Position numbers and translations under genes: made by a program. DNA of 64,000 nucleotides. Origin: Myxococcota bacterium (GTDB lineage: Bacteria; Myxococcota_A; UBA9160; SMWR01). Shown here one piece after another: positions 53,784 through 62,742 of the stretch (positions are counted from its first letter, which is position 1; every line of letters starts with the position of its first letter). The stretch covers positions 78,920-142,919 of the forward strand of contig JAKVBI010000014.1 in assembly GCA_022447545.1 (NCBI GenBank), read 5' to 3'. The notes under the pieces are model-generated. The model saw only the letters and a program-made list of their open reading frames with translations. It searched no databases and was not told where the DNA came from.

Positions 53784-55070
53784 TCAGCGCAGAACTTTTT
53801 CGTCGGGGATCTCGAAGCAGGTCTGGTAGTGGCGAAAATGTGCGCGCTCGGCCACGGGGTCGAGGCCGAGATCTGAGAACGCGTAGTCGTGGGAGCTGCC
53901 TTCACCTCGTGAACTGTCGTCGAGGCTTCGTTGCATCGCCTCACGGGCGCCTTGCGACAGTTCCAGACCAAAACGCGCGTAGAGTTCCGCGACCACACCC
54001 ATGGGATCGCTCATGAACTGCGCGTACCGGCTGTGGTGGAGGTTCTCCGCCGGCAGGGCTCCCTGCTCAGTCAGCCGGGCGAGCCGATCCAGGGAAACGT
54101 GGTAGCGGACTGCATGGCTCTGGCCGATCTGCCCATAGTCGACATGGTCGCTGTGGGCCCAACGCAGGTTGGCAATCAGGCTCGTGAGGGAAGCCAGGAG
54201 CACGAGTGGGTCCCGATGGGTGATGGCCACCCGTGCATCGGGATAGACGTCGAGGAGGGTGGACAGGGAGTGAAGGTGAACCGGCGACTTGAGGACCCAC
54301 GCACACGAGCCCCAGCGCCGTTGAAGGATCTGCAGCACCAGGCGGTGCATCTCGTAGGCGGGAGTCATGTCGCACTGCTCGAGCCATGTCTCGAAGCTGG
54401 GAACGTGATAGCGGGCGGTGAATTCCTCGCTGCGGAAGGTGAAGGACATCGCCGATAGGCATTCCTTGGGCATGCGCCCGCTGTAGGGATGGATGTTCAG
54501 CAATCCCGAGACGACGGTTTGAGGCATGCGGAGTTCGCGGTCGGCCAGGGCGATGCGCGGATCCGCGGCAAAGAGGGCAGGGTCTGGGTCTGGAGGAGGG
54601 ACCGGGCGCAACAGCTCCCACCCCTCTGGTACCCGGTGCGCCGGGTCCTTGGCGAGCAGGTTATAGAGGATCGTCGTGCCCGTGCGGGGTGCGCCAGCGA
54701 CGAAGAGAGGCGTGGGGAGGGGCTCGTCCCGCACTCCCGGGTCCGCACGCAGATAGGCGATGATCTGGAGCCGCACTTCCAGCATGCGCAGGATGAAGCG
54801 ACGGCTGAGCCAACGTCCCATGACGCTGAGCTCGGCCTCTTGCTCGAGGGCCGGTAGTAGGCGGTCGAGGGGTTCGAGGAGTTGGTCGGCATCGAAGTCC
54901 TGATGGCAGAAATCGGCCACGCCACCGTTGGGAATTCCCAGGCGTGCGCGGGCCTCGGACATCAGAAGGTCTCGGTCGAGGGGGAGGTCGGCCTCGTCGG
55001 AGATCGGGGCGACGCGCCCGGCGTTGATCGCCTCCACCCAGTCGGGACGGGCAGGGGGCTGCCAGCTCAC
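53784..55070 (-). CDS. Sulfotransferase family protein (PF13469)
   Basis: A 428-residue PAPS-dependent sulfotransferase-type protein. The 5'-phosphosulfate loop reads PRTGTTILYNLLA, and the 3'-phosphate region AITHRDPLVLLASLTSLI. A helical N-terminal extension of about 100 residues precedes the domain. I place the start at GTG 55070, 22 bases after the DUF1214 stop with AGAGGG before it; the long N-terminal frame overlapping that gene looks like translated shadow. It transfers sulfate to a hydroxyl, as inferred from the family. It is the last gene of a four-gene minus operon. Confidence 0.88.
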   Translation of the reverse strand: MSWQPPARPDWVEAINAGRVAPISDEADLPLDRDLLMSEARARLGIPNGGVADFCHQDFDADQLLEPLDRLLPALEQEAELSVMGRWLSRRFILRMLEVRLQIIAYLRADPGVRDEPLPTPLFVAGAPRTGTTILYNLLAKDPAHRVPEGWELLRPVPPPDPDPALFAADPRIALADRELRMPQTVVSGLLNIHPYSGRMPKECLSAMSFTFRSEEFTARYHVPSFETWLEQCDMTPAYEMHRLVLQILQRRWGSCAWVLKSPVHLHSLSTLLDVYPDARVAITHRDPLVLLASLTSLIANLRWAHSDHVDYGQIGQSHAVRYHVSLDRLARLTEQGALPAENLHHSRYAQFMSDPMGVVAELYARFGLELSQGAREAMQRSLDDSSRGEGSSHDYAFSDLGLDPVAERAHFRHYQTCFEIPDEKVLR

Positions 55071-55092
55071 GATCGGCCCTCTTCGTGCATCA

Positions 55093-56280
55093 TCAGGTGT
55101 GGAAGCGCCACGCCAGGTGTTCCTTGCGCTGGCGAATTTCCTGGCGGCGGGTGTCGGGGTCGACACGCGGGGCGTCACTGGGCATGAGGCCAGCGACCTC
55201 GTCGAGCTTGACCACGCGGGTGCTGGGCGTCGGGTCGCTCTTGGGCCAGAACCAGCGGTAGGTGAGCAATCCGTGGCTCCGTTCGCCGCTGTCGAGCCAG
55301 TTGGCGACGCCGGGATCCCGGGGCGCGAGCACCGCCCGTAGACGACCGTCCGCATCGATGTGGGCCTGCTTCTGGTTGATGCTGGTGATTCGATGGACCG
55401 GGTCGACCTGTTCGTACCAGGCCGTGGAATACAACTGAAGGCCCCAGTAGCGCGCGTCGGGGACGTCACTTTCGAGAATCAGTGCTTCGTCGGGTTCGAG
55501 GGTCCAGAAGCAGAAGGAGTAACGCGCCACCGATAGTCCCTTGGCGAGCTTGAGGGTGGGGGCGAACTGGTTGTCCACTCCCTCGGCACGCCCATCGCGC
55601 ATGTAGTCTTTCCAGAAGAGCATCGAGCGCTCGATCTGGGTGATGGCCTCGTCGAGCTGTGTGGCCACGGTCTGGGCCTGAAGGCGTCCCGGAACGGGCA
55701 CATCATCGAGGCATTCGATGGTGAAGATCGCGGGCTCGTCGACCTCCCAGTCGAGGTAGTACTCACGCAAGGAGACGATCTGGACTTCATCGGGGATCTG
55801 AATCCAGTCCGGGTCACTGCCATCGCCGCCCAACAGCAACTCGAAGGCCTGCCCCTTCTGGATTCCGTGCTCCGAGGCGGTGATGGCCGCCTTGGTGCCC
55901 CAGACCTCCATGTGCATGAAGCCTGCACGCAGCGTCAATGCGAAGTCCTCGCAGCTGTGCATGTGCCCGCGGATGCGATAGCGGCGCTTGGGGTCGATGC
56001 GGGCGTGATGGTAGGAATTGTCCTGGTTCGGCCCGCCCCACTGGGTGACCAGATCGTTGGAGCGGTGGAAGAAGGGTGCGGTGGTGTCCGAGTGGCCAAT
56101 CACCCAGCCGAGCCAGCACGAGACCTGATCGGCGAGATGGGCGATGCCCTCGGGGCGATCCTCGGGGTGGTTGGGGAAATCATCCTCCAGGATTCGCTCA
56201 CCCAGCGCAGTGATCCGCTCGCAAAAATTTCGCCAGGCTGTGATCTCCAACCCGGCTTGGGGGTTCGTCGACTCGCTCAT
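55093..56280 (-). CDS. DUF1214 domain-containing protein
   Basis: A 395-residue protein. The C-terminal half holds the DUF1214 signature: DARYWGLQLYSTAWYEQVDP, TSINQKQAHIDADGRLRAVL, PGVANWLDSGERSHGLLTYRW and a last WFWPKSDPTP. The N-terminal half is helical with HMHSCEDFALTLR strands. DUF1214 proteins are common near steroid and aromatic degradation genes, but no activity is agreed. It starts at ATG 56280, 34 bases after the SDR stop. Confidence 0.87.
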   Translation of the reverse strand: MSESTNPQAGLEITAWRNFCERITALGERILEDDFPNHPEDRPEGIAHLADQVSCWLGWVIGHSDTTAPFFHRSNDLVTQWGGPNQDNSYHHARIDPKRRYRIRGHMHSCEDFALTLRAGFMHMEVWGTKAAITASEHGIQKGQAFELLLGGDGSDPDWIQIPDEVQIVSLREYYLDWEVDEPAIFTIECLDDVPVPGRLQAQTVATQLDEAITQIERSMLFWKDYMRDGRAEGVDNQFAPTLKLAKGLSVARYSFCFWTLEPDEALILESDVPDARYWGLQLYSTAWYEQVDPVHRITSINQKQAHIDADGRLRAVLAPRDPGVANWLDSGERSHGLLTYRWFWPKSDPTPSTRVVKLDEVAGLMPSDAPRVDPDTRRQEIRQRKEHLAWRFHT

Positions 56281-56314
56281 GGTTCCTCCGAACGTCGAGG
56301 CATGGCTGCGGGGT

Positions 56315-57100
56315 TCAGGCTCGCAGGATGCCGCCACCGTCGACCATCAGGGTCTGTCCGGTCACGTACTGGCTGGCATCCGACAGCAGGAAGCCCACCG
56401 TGGGCGCGATGTCTTCCTCGGGATCCCCGTCGCGTCCCAGTGCCTGGTTGGCGTACATGGCCGCAAAGGCCGTGGCCCGAGCGCCTTCGTCCTCGGGGGG
56501 CATCCGGTGGGCGACCGAGGCAGGGCAGACACAGTTGACCGTGATGCCGAACTTTCCCCACTCGCGGGCGGCCGTTCGGGTCAACGAGCGGATGGCTTCT
56601 TTGGCCGCAGAGTAGGGGCCGTATCCCGGTGCGCCGGTGTTTCCCATGGCCGAGCCCAGGGTCACGATTCGGCCTCGACCCTGAGCCTGCATGTGGGGAA
56701 GAACCGCTTGCATGAGCCACAAGGTACCCATGGGCCCGGTATTGAAGACGACGGCGACGTCCTTGGCCGTGACTTCTGCGAGAGGAGTGACGGGCCGAAG
56801 CGACTGCGCATTGGCTACCAGACCATCGATTCGGCCGAACCGCTCGGCGGTGCGCGCGATCACGTCGCGGCATGCCTCGGCGTCTCCGACATCTGAAGCG
56901 AGGAACAGTGCGTCCACCCCGAGAGCGTCGAGTTCTTCCTGTGCAGCCTCGAGCCGTGCCGGTTTCCGGCCGGTCACAGCCAACTTTGCACCCGCGCGGG
57001 CCAGGTATCGAATGATCCCCAGGCCGATACCGCGCGTACCACCGGTCACCACGATGACCTGATCCGAGAAATCCCAGGCGTCCTGCGGTGCCGCCGTCAT
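56315..57100 (-). CDS. Classical SDR
   Basis: A 261-residue SDR with VIVVTGGTRGIGLGIIRYL, DGLVANAQSLRP (N-A-Q in place of N-N-A-G), IVTLGSAMGNTG and YGPYSAAKEAIRSLTR (Tyr/Lys). VNCVCPASVAHRMPPEDEG lies near the usual substrate loop. ATG 57100 is preferred; the frame extends 97 residues further without content. It sits between the thioesterase and DUF1214 genes in the same transcription unit. Confidence 0.9.
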   Translation of the reverse strand: MTAAPQDAWDFSDQVIVVTGGTRGIGLGIIRYLARAGAKLAVTGRKPARLEAAQEELDALGVDALFLASDVGDAEACRDVIARTAERFGRIDGLVANAQSLRPVTPLAEVTAKDVAVVFNTGPMGTLWLMQAVLPHMQAQGRGRIVTLGSAMGNTGAPGYGPYSAAKEAIRSLTRTAAREWGKFGITVNCVCPASVAHRMPPEDEGARATAFAAMYANQALGRDGDPEEDIAPTVGFLLSDASQYVTGQTLMVDGGGILRA

Positions 57101-57156
57101 GGCGGCCCACCTTAGCAGAGGCGGGTTGGCACGTGGGTGAGATCGAGGTCCTGACT

Positions 57157-58008
57157 TCAGCGGGGCTCGGGACGCATGAGTGAATCCTGGGCAAGGGTCA
57201 CCACCATGCGACCATCGTGTGTGTACATGGTGCCCGACGCATAACCGCGGCCCGCGCCTGCGCGTGGGCTGTGTTGTGTGAACAGAGTCCACTCGTCGGC
57301 ACGGGCGGGAGCGTGGAACCACATGGTGTGGTCGATGGTCGATACGCTGCGAACGTCGGGCTGGTCGGGGCCCGAGTGGGGCTTGTAGCAATTGTCGTTG
57401 AGGGACATGTCACTGGCGTAAACGAGCAGGCACTGGTGGAGGATCGGGTCGTCGGGCAGTTTTGAGGGGAAGCGAAACCAGGCCAGATTCGATGCCTCGC
57501 GCGAGTCGCCTCCCATGAAGGCGGGAACCACGGTCTGGCGGAAATCGAGCGGGCGCGGCGAGCCTGCCCACTGGGCAGAGCGATCCGGGAAGTTTTCGCT
57601 CGCTTTTTCCACCATTTCCGCGAGGGTCGGCAGACTGTCGGGGGCGGGGGCCTGGGGCATGGGGGGTTGATGCTCGAAGCCTTCTTCGAGGACGTGGAAG
57701 GAGGCCTGCAGGGTCAGCAGTGGGCGCTCATTCTGAGAGATCACCACGCGTCGAGCTGAGAAGGAGCGTCCGTCGCGTAAGCGATCGACTTCGAGCACCA
57801 CGCCCTGGTCGGTTCTGCCACGCTCGAGCAGGAGGGCGTGGATCGCATGGGCGGGACGATTGGAAGCCACCGTGCTCCCCGCGGCCCTCAGTGCTTGGGC
57901 GAGTAGTGCGCCGCCATAAATGAGTCCGTGGGGGCTGGGTTCGCTGGGGGCCTGGAATCGGTCCTCGCCGGTGGGCTCCAGTTCGAGACAGGCGAGTAGT
58001 TCTGTCAT
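57157..58008 (-). CDS. Acyl-CoA thioesterase II (TesB-like)
   Basis: A 283-residue double-hotdog thioesterase. The N-terminal hotdog includes PHGLIYGGALLAQALRAAG and SFSARRVVISQNERPLLT. The C-terminal one shows GDSREASNLAWFRF, STIDHTMWFHAPARADEW, GRGYASGTMYTHDGRMV and the closing QDSLMRPE. It hydrolyses acyl-CoA to free acid and CoA. It opens the four-gene operon with SDR, DUF1214 and sulfotransferase genes. ATG 58008 is preferred to GTG 58020. Confidence 0.92.
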   Translation of the reverse strand: MTELLACLELEPTGEDRFQAPSEPSPHGLIYGGALLAQALRAAGSTVASNRPAHAIHALLLERGRTDQGVVLEVDRLRDGRSFSARRVVISQNERPLLTLQASFHVLEEGFEHQPPMPQAPAPDSLPTLAEMVEKASENFPDRSAQWAGSPRPLDFRQTVVPAFMGGDSREASNLAWFRFPSKLPDDPILHQCLLVYASDMSLNDNCYKPHSGPDQPDVRSVSTIDHTMWFHAPARADEWTLFTQHSPRAGAGRGYASGTMYTHDGRMVVTLAQDSLMRPEPR

Positions 58009-58112
58009 GAGGGCTTCCACAGGGCCTGCGGTAGCACGCTCGGCGAAGCTCGTCAGGGCTTGGGTCCCATACGCTGGACGGTGGGCGTCTTTCCTGGTGG
58101 TAGGATGCGTCC

Positions 58113-59453
58113 ATGAGCATCGAGGCTGGAACGGAGCCCTCGCCTTCGGCGAAACCGACGGGCGCAGCGCCCCCCGAGCCCCTAGAGCCGTCCGCGGCGC
58201 GTTATGCGCTTGGCCTACTGGTCGTCGTGTATGTCTTCAACTTCATCGATCGCTCGATCCTGTCGATCCTGCTGCAACCGATCAAGGAGGAGTTTCAGGT
58301 CTCGGACACCGCCCTGGGCTTTCTGTCGGGGATCGCGTTCGCCGCTTTTTACAGCGTTTTGGGGATTCCCGTGGCGCGTTGGGCCGACCGACACAATCGC
58401 ACCCGTCTGATCGCGCTGGCGGTGCTGATTTGGAGCGCCATGACGGCGTTCTCGGGGCTTGCGCGGAGCTTCGTCCAGTTGGCGGTGGCACGAATCGGTG
58501 TAGGGATCGGCGAGGCCGGCTGCAGCCCCCCTGCGCACTCGCTCATCTCGGATTACTTCCCTGCCGAACGGCGGGCCACGGCCCTTTCGATCTACTCCCT
58601 GGGGATCCCTCTCGGTGCCGGGCTCGGTTTCCTCTTGGGCGGCTGGATCGAAGAGTTCTTTGATTGGCGTACGGCCTTCATGGTGGTCGGGTTGCCCGGT
58701 GTCTTCCTGGCGCTGATCGTACGCTGGACCCTGCCGGAACCACCGCGTGGAGTCTTTGACTCCGCGGCAATTCGCGCCATGCCCAGCCGGTCGGTCTCAG
58801 AGGTCCTTCGCTTCATCGGGCAGTTGCGATCGTTTCGGCACATGGCCTTCGGGGGGGCGCTGCACGCCTTCAGTGGCTACGGCGCTGCCGCCTTCATCGC
58901 GGCCTTCTTTGCTCGCTCCCACGCCATACCGAGCGGTGAACTCGGCACCTGGTTGGCGCTCATCAATTGTACGGGCGGGGTGGCGGGAACCTATCTCGGC
59001 GGTTTTTTGAGCGATCGATTGTCCGTCCGTGACGTGCGCTGGGCCATGTGGGTGCCGGCGATTGCCACCGTGATGATCGTCCCCTTTGCGTTGCTGTTGT
59101 GTCTTTGGCCCGACGGTCGGATGGCGTTGCTGTTTTGGCTGCCCGGGGCCGTGTTGGGCGGGTTCTACCTGGGACCGACCTTTGCGACCACCCAGACTCT
59201 GGTGGCTCCCTCCATGCGTGCCACCGCTTCAGCCATTCTGCTCTTTATCATCAATATCATCGGCCTGGGTCTCGGGCCCCAGGGAGTCGGGATTGCCAGT
59301 GATCTGCTCGAGCCCGCTCTGGGCAACGATTCGCTGCGCTACGCGCTCTTGGGGACCCTCGTACTCTTCGCGTCCTGGTCGGCCTGCCACTATGCGTTGG
59401 GTGCGCGTTTTCTCGCCAAGGATCTCGAGGCCAAGAATCAAGGGATCGACTGA
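58113..59453 (+). CDS. MFS transporter, Spinster-like
   Basis: A 446-residue MFS protein with 12 predicted helices. After a cytosolic proline-rich N-terminus comes YVFNFIDRSILSILLQPIKE, the loop 2-3 motif ARWADRHNRTRL and RIGVGIGEAGCSPPAHSLIS, a Spinster-type sequence (Y-x-x-x-x-x-D-R...). It imports or exports a small lipophilic or organic anion by a proton-coupled cycle, as family knowledge. It diverges from the thioesterase operon, suggesting shared substrate logic, which is inference. Confidence 0.9.
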   Translation: MSIEAGTEPSPSAKPTGAAPPEPLEPSAARYALGLLVVVYVFNFIDRSILSILLQPIKEEFQVSDTALGFLSGIAFAAFYSVLGIPVARWADRHNRTRLIALAVLIWSAMTAFSGLARSFVQLAVARIGVGIGEAGCSPPAHSLISDYFPAERRATALSIYSLGIPLGAGLGFLLGGWIEEFFDWRTAFMVVGLPGVFLALIVRWTLPEPPRGVFDSAAIRAMPSRSVSEVLRFIGQLRSFRHMAFGGALHAFSGYGAAAFIAAFFARSHAIPSGELGTWLALINCTGGVAGTYLGGFLSDRLSVRDVRWAMWVPAIATVMIVPFALLLCLWPDGRMALLFWLPGAVLGGFYLGPTFATTQTLVAPSMRATASAILLFIINIIGLGLGPQGVGIASDLLEPALGNDSLRYALLGTLVLFASWSACHYALGARFLAKDLEAKNQGID

Positions 59454-59510
59454 GGCCATGGCGTTCGTCGTCGGGTTGCAGATCGTGGAGGCGAGCAGGG
59501 GAGGGGCGTG

Positions 59511-59972
59511 ATGGAAGCTTCGCGGTTCGTGCTCGAGTCAGCGGGGCTGGCTCGGATGTCCCATGTGTCCTTGGAGGTGGCGGATGTCGACGTCTCGCTG
59601 GCCTTCTATCGACAGGTGTTTGGTTTTCAGGTCGTAATGGATCTCGAACTCGAGGGAGCAGAGTTCGAAGCCGTCACAGCGATGCCAGGGGCTCGCTCTC
59701 GTATGGTTCGGGGCCTGATCGCCGGAAATTCCGTGGTCCAACTCTTCTGGCACAACTGGCGAGAACTTCAGGTGGAGAAACGGACCTTGATCTCCTTCGA
59801 AGTTCGAGATGCTGCCAGTGCCTACGCTCGGTTGATCGAGGCCGATGTGGTTTGCCGCAGCGAGCCTGTGGAGTTCGAGACGTCCTGGGCATTCGTCCTT
59901 CAGGATCCGGACGGCCATCCTTTCGAGATCATTCAGTGGAAGCCGAGCGCGTCGCCTTATCGTTTGCCGTGA
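59511..59972 (+). CDS. VOC-superfamily (glyoxalase/dioxygenase fold) protein
   Basis: A 153-residue VOC protein: MSHVSLEVADVDVSLAFYRQVFGFQV is the first beta-alpha-beta-beta-beta module and WAFVLQDPDGHPFEIIQW closes the second. His and Glu expected to bind metal lie in these two motifs (SHVSLEV and FEIIQW). ATG 59511 is chosen; the GTG codon directly before it is an alternative. GGGGAGGGGC precedes. It follows the MFS gene by 57 bases, a likely operon. The substrate is unknown. Confidence 0.87.
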   Translation: MEASRFVLESAGLARMSHVSLEVADVDVSLAFYRQVFGFQVVMDLELEGAEFEAVTAMPGARSRMVRGLIAGNSVVQLFWHNWRELQVEKRTLISFEVRDAASAYARLIEADVVCRSEPVEFETSWAFVLQDPDGHPFEIIQWKPSASPYRLP

Positions 59973-60003
59973 GTTCGTCTGGGAGCGAGCTGCCTCGCTG
60001 AGT

Positions 60004-62409
60004 TCAAGAGGCCGCCGGTTCGGCGTTTTTGTGTTTGCGGAGCACCACCGCCATCAGCGCGGGTGCCAGCAGGATATCGCCGAGGAATGCGACCAGGATG
60101 GCGAAGGCGGTGAGGTAACCGAAGTCCTGGAGGTTTTGAAGGCTCGAAAAGATGTAGATGAAGAAGCCGAGGGAGAGCACCACGCTGGTGAACATCAATG
60201 CCTGGCCGGTGGTCTGCAGGGTCTCACGCACGGCGGTTTCCACGTTCAGGGTGCGTTCGAAGCTCCGGCGGAAGCCGTGCATGAAGTGGACGGTGTCGTC
60301 CACCGCGAGCCCCAGCGCGATGCTTCCGATCAACATGGAGAACATCTCGAGGGGCACGCCGAGCCAACCCATCAGGCCCAGGGTCAGAATGATGGGGTAG
60401 AGGTTTGGGATCATGGCGATCAATCCCACGCGCGCATTCCCCAGTAGCAGCATCATCACGGGCGTAATGACGACCAGTGCCAGCAGGTAGGCGCGCGCCA
60501 TGGTCTCCACGGCAGCACTTGAGCTTCGCCCCATGACGGTCATGAGTCCCGTCAGGGTCAACTCGGCGTCGCCCCCCAGGATCGGCTCGAGGTGTTCGTG
60601 CACAACCTCCTCGAATAGAAGGTATTTTCCGCCGTCGAGGTACGGCATCTTGACCGTCATGCGGGCCGTCTGAAAGGAGGGATCCACCACCTTCTCCAGG
60701 TCGTCGCTGCCGCTGCTCTCGAACAGCAGGAGTTCCTGGGAGACCAGGGGCCGCTGCTCGGGGATGGCATGCGCTTCGGGCCGGTCGCCATTGAGGGCCT
60801 GGTGGATCTCTTTGACGATGTCCACCAGAGAAATGGTCTTTCCCACCCAGACGTCATGGGCCTCGAGGGCGAGGGCCGCCTCGGACAGGCGGTCGATTCG
60901 TTCGAGCAGTTCAGGCTCGTGGAGACCGTTTTCCCGCCCGCTGTCGATCAGCAATTCCATGGTCACCGCGCCCGCGAGTTGTTGGTCGAGCAGCTGGGTC
61001 GAAACTTTGACGGGCTTGTCGTCAGGGAACCAGTCCAGGGGGTTGTGGGTGAACTGGATGTGCTGCAACCCGGAACCGCCCACCAGCAGAATCAGGCTTG
61101 CGAGGACGAGCACGAGCGGTCCGCGATGAGTCGCCAGGGCGCCACAACGGCTGAGGAACGCGATGGAGGCCCGGGGGCCGATGCGCGACGCCCGGGGGGC
61201 GCCGAGCGGAAGCACGGCCATCAGGGCGGGAGCCAGAGTCAGGCTCAAGAGCATGGTCAGCAGAACGCCAACGGGCGCCAACATGCCGAAGACCGCCAGA
61301 GGCACCAGCCCAGCCGCTGAGAAGGAGGCGACCCCTGCAGCTGTCGTGAGGCTCGTCATCACGATGGGCAGGCCCGAGTGTCCGAGGGCACCCGCAATGG
61401 CGTCCTCGCGGCTCGCCCCGGTGGCCAGGCGCTGGAAGAAGATCACCAGCAGGTGCACGGAGCCGCCCACCCCCACGCACAGAAGGAAGGACGGGATGAG
61501 TTCTGAGATCGGCATGAAGGGGATTCCCACGGCCCCCATCAACCCCACCGTGGCCAGCACTGCCGACAACGCGACCAGTAGCGGTGCGATTACGCCGACC
61601 ATCCGGCGGAAGGTGACCATCAACAGCACGCTGATGGCGACCAGCGACAGGACGGTGAAGCGGAGCACGTCGGCCACCATGCCCATCATCATGTCGCTGT
61701 TCATCACGGGGCTGCCAGCGACCCAGACGCGGAAGTCGGGAGCTTCGAAATCCTCGACCACGGCGTACACGGCGTCGACGGCCTCCATCTCCATACTGGC
61801 CGTGTCGAGGGGGGCCGGTGTGGTCCCTTCATCACTCTCGAAATCGAACCCCGCCAAGACAGCCTCGTCAGAGTCGGTGGGCGAGGCCAGTCCGAGTTCG
61901 AGGCTGATCGTGGTCAGACGGGTGTCGCGCGAGAGGATCAGATCCCGGTAGAGAGGATTGGAGAGGGCGCGCTCGCGTAATGCCTCGAGTTGGGCGTCGG
62001 TCTCTGGCCATTCTTCGAAGAGGTCGCCTACCAGCAGGGTGTCCCCGTCGGCACGGGTGTCGCGGGCGTTGATGAGGCTGTCGACCTCCACCACGTGAGG
62101 AACCTCTTCCTCGAGGGTTTGGTGGAAGCGGCGGAGTTTCGCCAAGAAATCCAAGTCGAAGATCTCAGAGGGGCGGACGGCGATGATGATCAAGTCGTCG
62201 CGGCCGAACTCCTCGAGAAAGGCCTTGTAGATCTCACGTGTGGGGTCTCCGTCGGGCAGGAAGCTATCTACGGAGGTCTCGAACTCGATCTTGTGGATTT
62301 GAGTGACCCCGGCGCTCAGGAGCAGGGCGATGACTCCGATCACCCACCAGGCGCGGTGGAAGAGAAAATGCCCCAGAGCTTCCAGGCGGTTCTCGATTTG
62401 GTCGCGCAT
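60004..62409 (-). CDS. MMPL/RND-family membrane exporter
   Basis: An 801-residue RND protein (ATG 62409; ATG 62493 or 62529 would add 28 or 40 residues). It shows one N-terminal helix, a large periplasmic loop (SFLPDGDPTREIYKAFLEEF), a first five-to-six-helix block with the sterol-sensing-like SFLLCVGVGGSVHLLVIFFQR, a second loop, and a second block with GSIALGLAVDDTVHFMHGF and VVLSLGFFIYIFSSL. Such proteins transport lipids or hopanoids (HpnN type) or polyketides by proton motive force. No periplasmic adaptor or outer-membrane partner is adjacent. It is convergent with the VOC gene. Confidence 0.9.
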   Translation of the reverse strand: MRDQIENRLEALGHFLFHRAWWVIGVIALLLSAGVTQIHKIEFETSVDSFLPDGDPTREIYKAFLEEFGRDDLIIIAVRPSEIFDLDFLAKLRRFHQTLEEEVPHVVEVDSLINARDTRADGDTLLVGDLFEEWPETDAQLEALRERALSNPLYRDLILSRDTRLTTISLELGLASPTDSDEAVLAGFDFESDEGTTPAPLDTASMEMEAVDAVYAVVEDFEAPDFRVWVAGSPVMNSDMMMGMVADVLRFTVLSLVAISVLLMVTFRRMVGVIAPLLVALSAVLATVGLMGAVGIPFMPISELIPSFLLCVGVGGSVHLLVIFFQRLATGASREDAIAGALGHSGLPIVMTSLTTAAGVASFSAAGLVPLAVFGMLAPVGVLLTMLLSLTLAPALMAVLPLGAPRASRIGPRASIAFLSRCGALATHRGPLVLVLASLILLVGGSGLQHIQFTHNPLDWFPDDKPVKVSTQLLDQQLAGAVTMELLIDSGRENGLHEPELLERIDRLSEAALALEAHDVWVGKTISLVDIVKEIHQALNGDRPEAHAIPEQRPLVSQELLLFESSGSDDLEKVVDPSFQTARMTVKMPYLDGGKYLLFEEVVHEHLEPILGGDAELTLTGLMTVMGRSSSAAVETMARAYLLALVVITPVMMLLLGNARVGLIAMIPNLYPIILTLGLMGWLGVPLEMFSMLIGSIALGLAVDDTVHFMHGFRRSFERTLNVETAVRETLQTTGQALMFTSVVLSLGFFIYIFSSLQNLQDFGYLTAFAILVAFLGDILLAPALMAVVLRKHKNAEPAAS

Positions 62410-62742
62410 GTCTCGGTGCCCTCGGCTTCGCTCGCGGGGAGCTTTGGGGCTCTCAGGCCGTAAACACTGGGAAGGCTCGAGGAGCGTGGACATGGAAATA
62501 TCGTTGGGGGCTGCATGCAGGTCAACCATTTCTCGAAGGGGCAGCGCAGACCGGTCATCGAGACTTCGAGACCGTCGATTTCGACTTCGAACTGGCCCCT
62601 CTTCGGTTTTTCCCTCACCGCCGCCACCGCGAACAGTTCACCGGTGTCACGATGTGCATCATGCCTCGGACTCCCGGATTCGGGTTTTGTTCTATCCTCT
62701 GACGTGACGGTGCTGGACCAATCCGCACAATCCGCGACACGA
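62410..62742. other. Divergent spacer (333 bases)
   Basis: It separates the divergent MMPL and GT39-like genes and may include the N-terminal extension of the MMPL protein if an earlier start is used. GTG codons at 62704 and 62710 lie in frame with the downstream gene and could be alternative starts. I see no other gene or repeat. Confidence 0.5.

Noticed and set aside
59984-59999. Small hairpin AGCGAG/CTCGCT between the convergent VOC and MMPL genes
   Set aside because: Only six pairs, without a T-run on either side; too weak to call a terminator.
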